Shown here: one piece after another, positions 29,443 through 36,838 of the stretch
How positions within the stretch are numbered: the stretch's first letter is position 1
Layout of the letters: each line of letters begins with the position of its first letter
DNA from: Microvirga makkahensis
GTDB lineage: Bacteria; Pseudomonadota; Alphaproteobacteria; Rhizobiales; Beijerinckiaceae
Length of the DNA stretch: 40,745 bases
Direction: 5' to 3'
Assembly: GCF_009830105.1 (NCBI RefSeq)
Contig: NZ_WURB01000033.1
Location: 1 to 40,745, forward strand
Notes under the pieces: model-generated
What the model was told of the DNA's origin: nothing
The model's database searches: none
Seen by the model: only the letters and a program-made list of their open reading frames with translations
Position numbers and translations under genes: made by a program

Positions 29443-30774
29443 ATGAAGACTGCCTCCAAGCCCATCCTCAGAGCCGACGCCTCGTCCTTCGGGCGCACGG
29501 AAGGCAGCGGCCCGAACCTGTCCTCGTTCACGCTCGACAACGGTCTCGACGTGGTGGTGATCCCCGATCACCGCGCTCCCGTCGTCACGCACATGATGTG
29601 GTACCGCAACGGCTCCGCGGATGATCCGATCGGCCAGTCGGGCATCGCGCACTTTCTCGAGCATCTGATGTTCAAGGGGACCGAGAAGCATCCCGCGGGC
29701 GAGTTCTCGAAGGTGGTATCCGGTCTCGGCGGCCAGGAGAACGCCTTCACCTCGTTCGACTACACGGCATACTTTCAGCGTGTCGCGCGCGAAAACTTGA
29801 AGGTCATGATGGAGTTCGAGTCGGACCGGATGACCAATCTGCTGCTCGAGGAATCCGTGATCGGCCCCGAGCGCGACGTCGTGCTGGAAGAACGCCGCAT
29901 GCGGGTCGAGACCGATCCCTCGGCTCAGCTGTCCGAAGCCATGGCCGCTTCGCTCTTCGTGCATCATCCCTATGGCATTCCGATCATCGGCTGGATGCAC
30001 GAGATCGAGACCCTCAACCGCGAGCATGCTCTCGACTACTACAAGCGTTTCTATACGCCCGAGAACGGCATTCTGGTGGTCGCCGGCGACGTGACGGCCG
30101 ACGAGGTGCGCCGCCTGGCCGATACCACCTATGGCCGCATCCCGTCGCAGGGCAAGCGCCCGGTGCGCCTGCGTCCGCGTGAGCCCGAGCCCGTGGCCGC
30201 GCGCCATATCACGGTGGCCGATCCCAAGGTGGAGCAGCCCACGTTGCAGCGGCTCTACCTCGTGCCTTCCTGCCGCACGGCTACGCAGCGTGACTGCTAT
30301 GCCCTCGAGCTTCTCGCCGAGGTGATCGGCGGCGGCCCGACGTCGTACCTGTACCGCAAGCTCGTGATGGAGCGCGGCATCGCCGTGAATGCGGGAGCGT
30401 GGTACATGTCCTCCTCCATGGAGGACACGCGTTTCTGCGTCTACGCGGTTCCGGCCGAGGGCGTCTCGCTGTCCGCCCTCGAAGAGGCGGTGGATGCGGT
30501 GCTCAAAACCATTTCCGCCGAGGCGCTGGATGCCGATTCCATCGAGCGCGCCAAGACGCGCCTCGTGGCCGAGACGATCTATTCCACCGACAGCCAGTCG
30601 TCGCTTGCGCGCATCTACGGTTCGGCGCTCGCCATCGGCGAGACGATCGAGGACGTACGGCGTTGGCCGGTGGAGATCGAAACCGTGCTCAAGGAGGATC
30701 TAGCCTCCGTCACAGAGCGCTATCTCGTCCCCCGTCGCTCGGTGACGGGCTATCTGCAGAAGTCGGCTTCTTGA
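29443..30774 (+). CDS. M16 family zinc peptidase, catalytic subunit
   Basis: A 443-residue inverzincin. The zinc-binding motif His-Phe-Leu-Glu-His lies about 65 residues from the start, in Gly-Ile-Ala-His-Phe-Leu-Glu-His-Leu-Met-Phe-Lys-Gly-Thr. The third ligand Glu follows about 75 residues later in the Glu-Glu-Ser-Val-Ile-Gly-Pro-Glu stretch. The C-terminal half repeats the fold without a metal site and carries the Gly-Gly-Pro-Thr-Ser-Tyr-Leu-Tyr segment. Related bacterial M16B proteins and mitochondrial processing peptidase act as heterodimers with an inactive partner; that partner is the next gene, 26 bp downstream. No signal peptide is visible at the annotated start, so the enzyme is probably cytoplasmic, although many relatives are exported. 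Peptide substrates are unknown. Confidence 0.93.
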   Translation: MKTASKPILRADASSFGRTEGSGPNLSSFTLDNGLDVVVIPDHRAPVVTHMMWYRNGSADDPIGQSGIAHFLEHLMFKGTEKHPAGEFSKVVSGLGGQENAFTSFDYTAYFQRVARENLKVMMEFESDRMTNLLLEESVIGPERDVVLEERRMRVETDPSAQLSEAMAASLFVHHPYGIPIIGWMHEIETLNREHALDYYKRFYTPENGILVVAGDVTADEVRRLADTTYGRIPSQGKRPVRLRPREPEPVAARHITVADPKVEQPTLQRLYLVPSCRTATQRDCYALELLAEVIGGGPTSYLYRKLVMERGIAVNAGAWYMSSSMEDTRFCVYAVPAEGVSLSALEEAVDAVLKTISAEALDADSIERAKTRLVAETIYSTDSQSSLARIYGSALAIGETIEDVRRWPVEIETVLKEDLASVTERYLVPRRSVTGYLQKSAS

Positions 30775-30800
30775 CCGCCTGCTTGAGATTCGAGGTAAAG

Positions 30801-32078
30801 ATGACCGCTTCCGTTGAAACCCTGTCCTCGTCCCCCACGACCGTGAAGGCCCTGACGACCGCAAAGAGCGTCGAGGCCTGGCACGTGGAATCCGACGTGG
30901 TGCCGCTGATCGCAGCGTCCTTCATCTTCGAAGGTGGCTCTGCGCATGATCCCAAGACCAAGCCCGGCGTCGCGCAGATGCTGGCGCGCCTGCTCGACGA
31001 GGGTGCGGGGGATTACGATTCCGACGCCTTCCAGGAGCGTCTGGCCGCGCGTGCCATCGAGTTGTCCTTCAACGCGGGCAACGATGCCATCGGCGGCTCG
31101 CTGAAGACGCTCGTCAAACATGCGGACGAAGCCTTCGAACTGCTCCGTCTCGCCCTGGCCGAGCCGCGCTTCGACCAGGATGCGATCGAGCGCGTGCGCG
31201 CCCAGACCATCGCGGGCCTGCGCTACCAGCAGAACGATCCCGGCGTCATGGCCACGCGCCGCTTCTTCGAGGAAGGTTTCGCAGGCCATCCCTATGGCAG
31301 CCCAACTTCGGGCACGCCCGAGAGCGTGGCTGCGATCACCCGTGACGACCTCGTTGCCATGCATCGCAGCCTGATCGCGCGCGGGCGGGTGAAGATCGCG
31401 GTCGTCGGCGCCATCTCGGCCGATGGTCTGTCGGTGCTGCTCGACAAGGTCTTCGGCTCTCTGCCCGAGGCGAAGCCGCTCGCCGCCGTCGAGACGGCGG
31501 CGCTGCAGAAGATCGGCTCGCGCATCGTCGTCGATCTCGACGTTCCGCAATCCGTCATCCGCTTCGGCACGCCGGGCATCGCATGGCGCGACCCCGGCTT
31601 CATTCCGGCCTATGTGCTCAATCACATCTTCGGCGGCGGCTCCTTCACCTCGCGGCTCTTCCAGGAAGTGCGCGAGAAGCGCGGCCTCGCCTACAGCGTC
31701 GGCACCTCCCTCGTGAGCTATCGCGCAGCTTCCATGACCTGGGGCTACACTGCCACCAAGAACGAGCGCGTGACGGAATGTCTCGACGTGATCGCAGGCG
31801 AGATGGCGCGCCTCAAGGAAGAGGGCCCTTCCGACGAGGAGCTGCAGAAGGCGAAGGACTATCTCATCGGCTCCTATGCGCTCGGCTTCGACACCTCCAC
31901 CAAGATCGCGCACACCCTGGCGCAGATCGCCTTCGAGGGGCTCGGGATCGATTATATCGGACGCCGCAATGCCCTGGTCGCCGCCGTCACGCAGAACGAC
32001 ATCCGCACGGCCGCGGAACGCATCTTCGGCGACGGCAGGATGCTGACCGTCATCGCAGGACGGCCGACGGGGCTCTAG
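30801..32078 (+). CDS. M16 family peptidase-like protein, non-catalytic partner
   Basis: A 425-residue paralogue of the preceding peptidase. Where the zinc motif should be it reads Gly-Val-Ala-Gln-Met-Leu-Ala-Arg-Leu-Leu-Asp-Glu-Gly, so no His-x-x-Glu-His is present and the protein cannot bind zinc there. It keeps the Arg/Tyr pair of the C-terminal half, in Phe-Thr-Ser-Arg-Leu-Phe-Gln-Glu-Val-Arg-Glu-Lys-Arg-Gly-Leu-Ala-Tyr-Ser-Val, which in such heterodimers helps hold the substrate. A GAGGTAAAG site directly before the ATG at 30801 fixes the start, 26 bp after the catalytic gene, which implies a common transcript and equal amounts. A strong terminator follows. Confidence 0.93.
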   Translation: MTASVETLSSSPTTVKALTTAKSVEAWHVESDVVPLIAASFIFEGGSAHDPKTKPGVAQMLARLLDEGAGDYDSDAFQERLAARAIELSFNAGNDAIGGSLKTLVKHADEAFELLRLALAEPRFDQDAIERVRAQTIAGLRYQQNDPGVMATRRFFEEGFAGHPYGSPTSGTPESVAAITRDDLVAMHRSLIARGRVKIAVVGAISADGLSVLLDKVFGSLPEAKPLAAVETAALQKIGSRIVVDLDVPQSVIRFGTPGIAWRDPGFIPAYVLNHIFGGGSFTSRLFQEVREKRGLAYSVGTSLVSYRAASMTWGYTATKNERVTECLDVIAGEMARLKEEGPSDEELQKAKDYLIGSYALGFDTSTKIAHTLAQIAFEGLGIDYIGRRNALVAAVTQNDIRTAAERIFGDGRMLTVIAGRPTGL

Positions 32079-32151
32079 CGCATCGCACGAGAGAGCGGAT
32101 CCGGGTTTCCGCTCCGCACGATGCTCTAAGCCCACCCGAGCAGGATACGAG

Positions 32152-32177
32152 AAAAGGGAGCCCACGGGCTCCCTTTT
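32152..32177 (+). terminator. Intrinsic terminator after the M16 gene pair
   Basis: A perfect inverted repeat (32152-32163 with 32166-32177) gives a G/C stem bounded by A and T runs, so the transcript ends in a U tract. It closes the ileS-lspA-M16 gene run about 75 bp after the last stop and precedes pgi. Confidence 0.88.
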
Positions 32178-32281
32178 CATATCAGGGGCGCGCAGATGGG
32201 ATCATTCTCTCATCCTCTAGCCGCCACCCGCTCTCTGCCCTACAGTTCCTCCATCTTCATGAAACGAGTTGGAGTTCCCGT

Positions 32282-33598
32282 ATGGCCTTACAGCAATCGA
32301 TCGATCTCGCTCTGGAAACCACCATCGGGGAGGGCGGTCTTTCGCAGCGGGCGTTCGAGGCGTCCCTGGAGGCTGTGCGCGAGGCCATGGCACGCCTCTC
32401 GGACGACGACTCGTCCGGTCGCCTGCCGCTGCTCCACATGACGCGCGCCACCGACGACCTCCCGTCCATCAAGGAGGCGGCCGCCTGGCTGCGCCTGGAT
32501 GCGACGGATGTGGTGTTTCTCGGCACCGGCGGATCGAGCCTCGGCGGGCAGACTCTGGCTCAGCTCAAGGATTTCGCCGTGCCGGGGGCCGGCCGCTTCA
32601 CGGAGAGCCCACGGGTTCACTTCCTTGACAACCTCGACCCGATCACCTTCGATCGCGTGCTGCACAAGCTGCCGCTGTCCTCGACCCGCTTCGTGTCGAT
32701 CTCGAAGTCCGGCGGCACGGGCGAGACCCTGATGCAGACGATCGCGGTGCTCTCCGCCCTCAACAAGGCGGGCTTGAAGGCCCTGCCCAAGGACATGTTC
32801 CTCGGCCTGTCCGAACCGCGCAAGGACGGCGGCAGGAACGCTCTTCGTGATCTTCTCGAACCCGAGGGCGTTCGCTTCCTGGAGCATCACACGGGTGTCG
32901 GCGGACGCTATTCCGTGCTCACCAATGTGGGCCTTCTGCCCGCCGCCGTCCTGGGCCTCGACGTCGCGGCCATCCGGCAGGGCGCGGCGGAGGCTTACGA
33001 ACCATTCCGCAACGGCAGATCCGCCGCGGACGCGCCGGCCGCCCTCGGCGCCGCTCTCAACGTGGCTGCCGCCAGGGAGGGCAAAGGCATCGCCGTCACC
33101 ATGGCCTATGCCGACCGCCTGGAGCGCTTCACCCGCTGGTGGGTGCAGCTCTGGGCCGAGAGCATCGGCAAGGACGGCAAGGGCACCCAGCCCGTGGCCG
33201 CCATCGGCCCGGTCGATCAGCACAGCCAGCTCCAGCTCTATCTCGCGGGCCCCAACGACAAGCTTTTCACCGTGCTGACCACGGGCGTCGCGGGGCAGGG
33301 GCCGCTCATGGACGAGAAACTCGCCAAGCGCGCCGGCGAGGCCGCTTTCGGGGGCAAGCACATCGGCGATCTCGTGGCGGCGCAGGGCCGCGCCACGGCC
33401 GATACGCTCGCCAGGAACAGCCGCCCGACCCGGCGCATCCACATCGAGAAGCTCGACGAGCGCGCCGTGGGCGAATTGCTGATGCACTTCATGCTGGAGA
33501 CCATCCTCACCGGCTATGCGCTCGGCGTCGATCCGTTCGACCAGCCGGCCGTGGAAGAGGGCAAGGTCCTCGCCAAGCAATACCTGGCGCAGGGGTAA
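32282..33598 (+). CDS. pgi: Glucose-6-phosphate isomerase, compact form
   Basis: A 438-residue cytoplasmic enzyme interconverting glucose-6-phosphate and fructose-6-phosphate. The SIS-type sugar-phosphate site is seen in Gly-Thr-Gly-Gly-Ser-Ser-Leu-Gly-Gly and Ser-Lys-Ser-Gly-Gly-Thr. The family signatures follow: Gly-Gly-Arg-Tyr-Ser-Val-Leu-Thr-Asn-Val-Gly-Leu, and Glu-Ser-Ile-Gly-Lys-Asp-Gly-Lys-Gly-Thr through Gly-Pro-Val-Asp-Gln-His-Ser-Gln. At 438 residues it belongs to the short bacterial group rather than the 550-residue E. coli type. The start at 32282 has a GGAG site 8 nt upstream. It stands alone between a terminator and a repeat-bearing gap before mutL. It connects glycolysis and gluconeogenesis; no glycolytic neighbours are present. 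Confidence 0.95.
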   Translation: MALQQSIDLALETTIGEGGLSQRAFEASLEAVREAMARLSDDDSSGRLPLLHMTRATDDLPSIKEAAAWLRLDATDVVFLGTGGSSLGGQTLAQLKDFAVPGAGRFTESPRVHFLDNLDPITFDRVLHKLPLSSTRFVSISKSGGTGETLMQTIAVLSALNKAGLKALPKDMFLGLSEPRKDGGRNALRDLLEPEGVRFLEHHTGVGGRYSVLTNVGLLPAAVLGLDVAAIRQGAAEAYEPFRNGRSAADAPAALGAALNVAAAREGKGIAVTMAYADRLERFTRWWVQLWAESIGKDGKGTQPVAAIGPVDQHSQLQLYLAGPNDKLFTVLTTGVAGQGPLMDEKLAKRAGEAAFGGKHIGDLVAAQGRATADTLARNSRPTRRIHIEKLDERAVGELLMHFMLETILTGYALGVDPFDQPAVEEGKVLAKQYLAQG

Positions 33599-33641
33599 CG
33601 GCACGTATTCCTTGTCGTCATGGCCCGTGCCCTCCTTCGTC

Positions 33642-33664
33642 ATCCCCGGGCTTGCCCCGGGGAT
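33642..33664. repeat. Intergenic palindrome, REP-like copy 7
   Basis: Perfect 9-bp arms ATCCCCGGG and CCCGGGGAT around the loop CTTGC. Read on the minus strand, its flank AGACGTGGA and core match copy 3 near 11790. Confidence 0.82.
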
Positions 33665-33699
33665 CCACGTCTTTGTGGCGTGGTGGTTCAAGGACATGG

Positions 33700-33721
33700 A
33701 TGGCCGGGACAGTCCGGCCAT
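33700..33721. repeat. Second palindrome type beside copy 7
   Basis: Perfect 8-bp arms ATGGCCGG and CCGGCCAT around a 6-nt loop, 35 bp from copy 7. Traces of a similar element precede copies 1 and 3, suggesting that the two palindromes travel as a pair. Confidence 0.65.
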
Positions 33722-33863
33722 GTCGGAACGGGGCGCACCGGATCCTCTTACCGACCCCGGAACGACGGTGGACGGGTGCGGGAATAGCGTCGCGGCCGCT
33801 GGCAGGGGCAGTAGCCAGCCTCTATCTTGATCAATCTCGAATCCTCGAACGAGAGAGCGCCAC

Positions 33864-35717
33864 ATGCTCGTCCGCCGTCTCGATCCCATTCTCGTCGACC
33901 GCATTGCCGCGGGCGAGGTTGTCGAGCGCCCGGCGGCGGCCGTGAAGGAGCTCGTCGAGAACGCCGTCGACGCGGGCGCCAATTCCATCGAGATCACCGT
34001 GGAGGCGGGCGGCCGCCGCCTGATCCGCATCGTCGACGACGGGCAGGGCATGACGCCGGAGGATCTGGAACTCGCGGTCGAGCGCCACGCCACCTCCAAG
34101 CTGCCGGACGGCGACCTGTTCTCCATCAGCACGCTGGGCTTCCGCGGCGAGGCCCTGCCGTCCATCGGCGCGGTGGCGCGCTTATGCATCACGACGCGCA
34201 CGAAGGATGCGGAGACCGGCTCGATGATCGTGGTCGAGGGCGGCGTGAAGCATCCCGTGCGGCCCGTCTCCGCGCCCAAGGGGACGCGGGTGGAGGTGAC
34301 GGACCTGTTCGCAGCCACGCCCGCGCGCCTGAAGTTCCTCAAGAGCGACCGCTCCGAGGCGCAGGCGGTGGCGGAGATCGTGAAGCGCCTCGCGATCGCG
34401 CATCCGACCGTGCGCTTCACTTTGTCCGGCGAGCACATCACGTCCTTCACGCATCCGCCGGAGGAGCCCGGCGAGCATGGATTCCTGCGCCGCATCTCGC
34501 GGGTCCTCGGCTCCGACTTCAACGAGAACGCCATGGCGATCGGCGTGGAGCGCGAGGGCGTGCGGCTCACCGGTTTCGCGAGCCTTCCGACTTATCATCG
34601 CGGCACGTCCGCCTCGGTTCATTTCGTGGTGAACGGACGGCCCGTGCGCGACAAGCTCCTGCTCGGCGCGGTGCGCGGCGCCTATGCGGACGTGATGGCC
34701 TCCGACCGTCACCCGGTTCTCGCCATGATGATCGATCTCGATCCACGCGCGGTCGACGTGAACGTGCATCCCGCCAAAACGGAAGTGCGCTTCCGCGATC
34801 CCGCCTTCGTGCGCGGCTTCGTGGTGGCGGCGATCAAGGAAGCGATCACCCGCTTCGGCATGCGCGCCTCCTCGACGGTGGGCACGCGCACGCTGGAGAG
34901 CCTGCGCCCGCAAGGCGTGCTGTCGTCACGCCCGGCGTACGGCCATCACCGGCCTTCCGTCATTCGCCCGTCGGGCGGTTTCACCAACTGGCAGGCTCCG
35001 CTCGATCCCGCCTCGAGCGTCCACTCAGCCGCTTCCGGCCTGGCGGAGGCGCAGGCGAGCCTGCCCGATCTCGCGGCACCCTCCGCCGACAGCCGCGCCA
35101 CGCTCACCGAGATCGAGCCGGAGATGGAGGCCGCTCCTCTCGGCGCGGCGCGCGCGCAGCTGCACGGCACCTACATCGTCACGCAGACACAGGACGGCAT
35201 CGTCATCGTCGATCAGCATGCCGCGCATGAGCGCCTCGTCTACGAGCGCCTGAAGCGCGAGCGCGCGTCGTCCGGCATCGCGCGCCAGTTGCTCTTGATC
35301 CCCGAGGTGGTCGATCTCGATCCCGTCGATGCGGATCGCGTGCTTGCGGAAGCCTCCACGCTCGAAAGCTTAGGTCTCGTCGTCGAGCCTTTCGGCCACG
35401 GCGCGCTGCTGGTGCGCGAAGTGCCGGCAGCGCTTGCCGGCGGACGCATCAAGGCGCTGGTGCAGGACGTGGCGGATGCGCTGGCCGAATGGGGGCAGGG
35501 AGCCGCCAATCCGCTGGAGGAGCGGCTCGATGCCGTGCTCTCGCGCATGTCCTGCCACGGCTCCATCCGTGCCGGGCGCCGCATGAGGCCTGAAGAGATG
35601 AATGCGCTGCTGCGCGAGATGGAGGCCACGCCCCTCTCCGGACAGTGCAATCACGGACGACCCACCTATGTGGAGCTGAAGCTCAGTGATATCGAGCGCC
35701 TGTTTGGGCGGCGTTGA
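33864..35717 (+). CDS. mutL: DNA mismatch repair protein MutL
   Basis: A 617-residue protein of normal MutL size. The N-terminal GHKL ATPase has Glu-Leu-Val-Glu-Asn-Ala-Val-Asp-Ala-Gly (from residue 29), Val-Asp-Asp-Gly-Gln-Gly-Met and Thr-Leu-Gly-Phe-Arg-Gly-Glu-Ala-Leu. A Pro/Ala-rich linker follows (about 350-430). The C-terminal domain contains the endonuclease motif Asp-Gln-His-Ala-Ala-His-Glu-Arg-Leu-Val-Tyr-Glu starting at residue 450, plus Ser-Cys-His-Gly-Ser-Ile-Arg and Gln-Cys-Asn-His-Gly-Arg-Pro near the end. It is therefore the nicking type found in bacteria without MutH, and it works with MutS and the beta clamp. The ATG at 33864 follows a GAGAGAG stretch. The 265 bp before it hold two palindromes. 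Confidence 0.96.
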   Translation: MLVRRLDPILVDRIAAGEVVERPAAAVKELVENAVDAGANSIEITVEAGGRRLIRIVDDGQGMTPEDLELAVERHATSKLPDGDLFSISTLGFRGEALPSIGAVARLCITTRTKDAETGSMIVVEGGVKHPVRPVSAPKGTRVEVTDLFAATPARLKFLKSDRSEAQAVAEIVKRLAIAHPTVRFTLSGEHITSFTHPPEEPGEHGFLRRISRVLGSDFNENAMAIGVEREGVRLTGFASLPTYHRGTSASVHFVVNGRPVRDKLLLGAVRGAYADVMASDRHPVLAMMIDLDPRAVDVNVHPAKTEVRFRDPAFVRGFVVAAIKEAITRFGMRASSTVGTRTLESLRPQGVLSSRPAYGHHRPSVIRPSGGFTNWQAPLDPASSVHSAASGLAEAQASLPDLAAPSADSRATLTEIEPEMEAAPLGAARAQLHGTYIVTQTQDGIVIVDQHAAHERLVYERLKRERASSGIARQLLLIPEVVDLDPVDADRVLAEASTLESLGLVVEPFGHGALLVREVPAALAGGRIKALVQDVADALAEWGQGAANPLEERLDAVLSRMSCHGSIRAGRRMRPEEMNALLREMEATPLSGQCNHGRPTYVELKLSDIERLFGRR

Positions 35718-35744
35718 AGGGACGGCCGAGCGGGCGCTCCGGAA

Positions 35745-36158
35745 TCAGGCGGCGCCCCGAAGAGTGCGAACGCGTACATCCTTCTCCTCACGCTCGATCA
35801 CGACCCGCACCTTGTCGAACTCGTCCTGAAACGTGGTGCGGAGCTGGGCCGCAGGGTGCGGAAGGGAGCGCCATTGCCCGGGCTGATCGGATGAACGGAT
35901 AAAGGAAACGCCGAGAGAATTGTGATTGCGCCAGCACAGCCGTGCCCGGTGAACCTGGAGGTCGTGAGCGGCGATGAAGAGTTCGAAATCCTCAGGCAGG
36001 TGCAGATGCTGATCGAGGGCGATCTTGGCGCCGCCGGCGGAGATATCCTCGACGTGGCAGGAGATCATGGAATCGGGGCCCAGCACGATCTTGGCGAGGT
36101 GCTGCGCGCGAAAGCGCCTGGCTTGCCTGCGATTGGCAATCTGGCTGCAAGAGCCCAT
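35745..36158 (-). CDS. PilZ-domain cyclic di-GMP receptor
   Basis: A 137-residue protein made almost entirely of one PilZ domain. The c-di-GMP-binding motif Arg-Arg-Gln-Ala-Arg-Arg lies at residues 10-15, and the Asp-Ile-Ser-Ala-Gly-Gly motif (D/N-x-S-x-x-G type) at 38-43. A barrel strand follows and then a polar C-terminal tail of about 40 residues. Single-domain PilZ proteins relay c-di-GMP levels to motility, polysaccharide or cell-cycle targets by protein contact. The upstream region holds a full CtrA-type box and two TTAACCAT half-sites, so the gene may be controlled by the cell-cycle regulator CtrA. It is convergent with mutL. The partner is unknown. Confidence 0.88.
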   Translation of the reverse strand: MGSCSQIANRRQARRFRAQHLAKIVLGPDSMISCHVEDISAGGAKIALDQHLHLPEDFELFIAAHDLQVHRARLCWRNHNSLGVSFIRSSDQPGQWRSLPHPAAQLRTTFQDEFDKVRVVIEREEKDVRVRTLRGAA

Positions 36159-36173
36159 GGACCCGACCTGTTG

Positions 36174-36218
36174 AAATGGTTAACGCCACGCTTGGTCTTA
36201 ACGTTGCGTTAACCATTT
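36174..36218. promoter_or_regulatory. CtrA-type boxes within a 13-bp inverted repeat upstream of the PilZ gene
   Basis: TTAA at 36198-36201 and TTAA at 36209-36212 are exactly 7 nt apart, matching the CtrA consensus TTAA-N7-TTAA. TTAACCAT, the Caulobacter CtrA octamer, occurs at 36209-36216 and again on the minus strand at 36183-36176. Perfect 13-bp arms (36174-36186 and 36206-36218) enclose a 19-nt spacer. The full box lies about 40-55 bp before the PilZ start. Confidence 0.7.
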
Positions 36219-36278
36219 TCCAATGCCCCTTCCGGATATCCCGATTAGGACTTTAGGCCAACGCGGCTGCCGGGCCGG

Positions 36279-36287
36279 TTATCCACA
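36279..36287 (+). promoter_or_regulatory. Single consensus DnaA box
   Basis: TTATCCACA matches the DnaA box consensus exactly. There is only one, so an origin is not implied, but it lies about 60 bp from the CtrA boxes in the same gene-free interval. Its function is unknown. Confidence 0.4.
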
Positions 36288-36398
36288 GGCGCGAGAGCGC
36301 TATTGCCCGTTCGGGTCCGCTCTCAGCGGTGCGCTCATCCAAGGTGGGACCATCGAATCGGACCCAAGAGTGCAAATCCACATTTCACGCCCGATTCT

Positions 36399-36497
36399 CT
36401 AGACCAGGATCAGGCGCGCAAAGGCACCCAAGGCCCCCATGCCCAGAAGCAGGATCGGAAACCATTTGGGGCAGGAGGTCGGCTCGTCGAGATTCAT
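36399..36497 (-). CDS. Candidate small membrane protein, 32 residues
   Basis: A 32-codon frame from ATG to TAG encodes a short polar N-terminus with Asp, Glu, Cys and Lys, then one hydrophobic segment of about 20 residues from Trp12 on, ending Arg-Leu-Ile-Leu-Val. The composition is typical of single-span small membrane proteins. A GGGGAG stretch lies about 12 nt upstream of the ATG, farther than ideal. I do not recognise it, and chance cannot be excluded at this length. Confidence 0.35.
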   Translation of the reverse strand: MNLDEPTSCPKWFPILLLGMGALGAFARLILV

Positions 36498-36838
36498 CCG
36501 CTGTCGTGCTCCCCTTCATCTCTCGGGTGTGGGGGAGGGGTGAACGTCAGACCTTCCGTGAAGCCCATCCCGGTTTGCCCCCGCGCCTGAGACTTATGCA
36601 CCTCGAATGACGAAGCGATGACAATTCCCGGTTGCCGCCCCGGCCGCGTGGGTCCTCTCCCATGACCAGGTCCCATGACCATGGCTGCCGTGAACATCCC
36701 GATGGTACTTCGCCTGCCGTCAGCGGCAACGAAGCCGAGCCTCGGGAATGCCTTGCCGCGGGTCACTCGCTGAACAAGGAACGATCATGGTGTCCGCGCG
36801 CTGCGCAAGGACCGGCGGCTGCGTCCTCGGGGATCGCG
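36498..36838. other. Gene-free interval between the small ORF and the aldo/keto reductase
   Basis: No convincing coding frame is seen. It contains an 11-bp direct repeat, TCCCATGACCA at 36658-36668 and 36671-36681 (period 13), and a purine-rich G tract near 36527-36540. No terminator for the reductase gene that ends at 36839 is obvious. Confidence 0.5.

Noticed and set aside
31583..32281. A long N-terminal extension of glucose-6-phosphate isomerase reaching into the M16 gene
   Set aside because: It overlaps the coding end of the M16 partner and crosses its terminator; the ATG at 32282 has its own ribosome site.
32288..34570. A 760-codon minus-strand frame across pgi, the gap and mutL
   Set aside because: It spans two genes and a repeat-bearing gap and has no family features; it is a high-GC shadow.
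36159..36500. A replication origin, because of the DnaA and CtrA boxes
   Set aside because: There is only one DnaA box and no AT-rich unwinding element, and the usual origin neighbours (hemE, dnaA, parAB) are absent.
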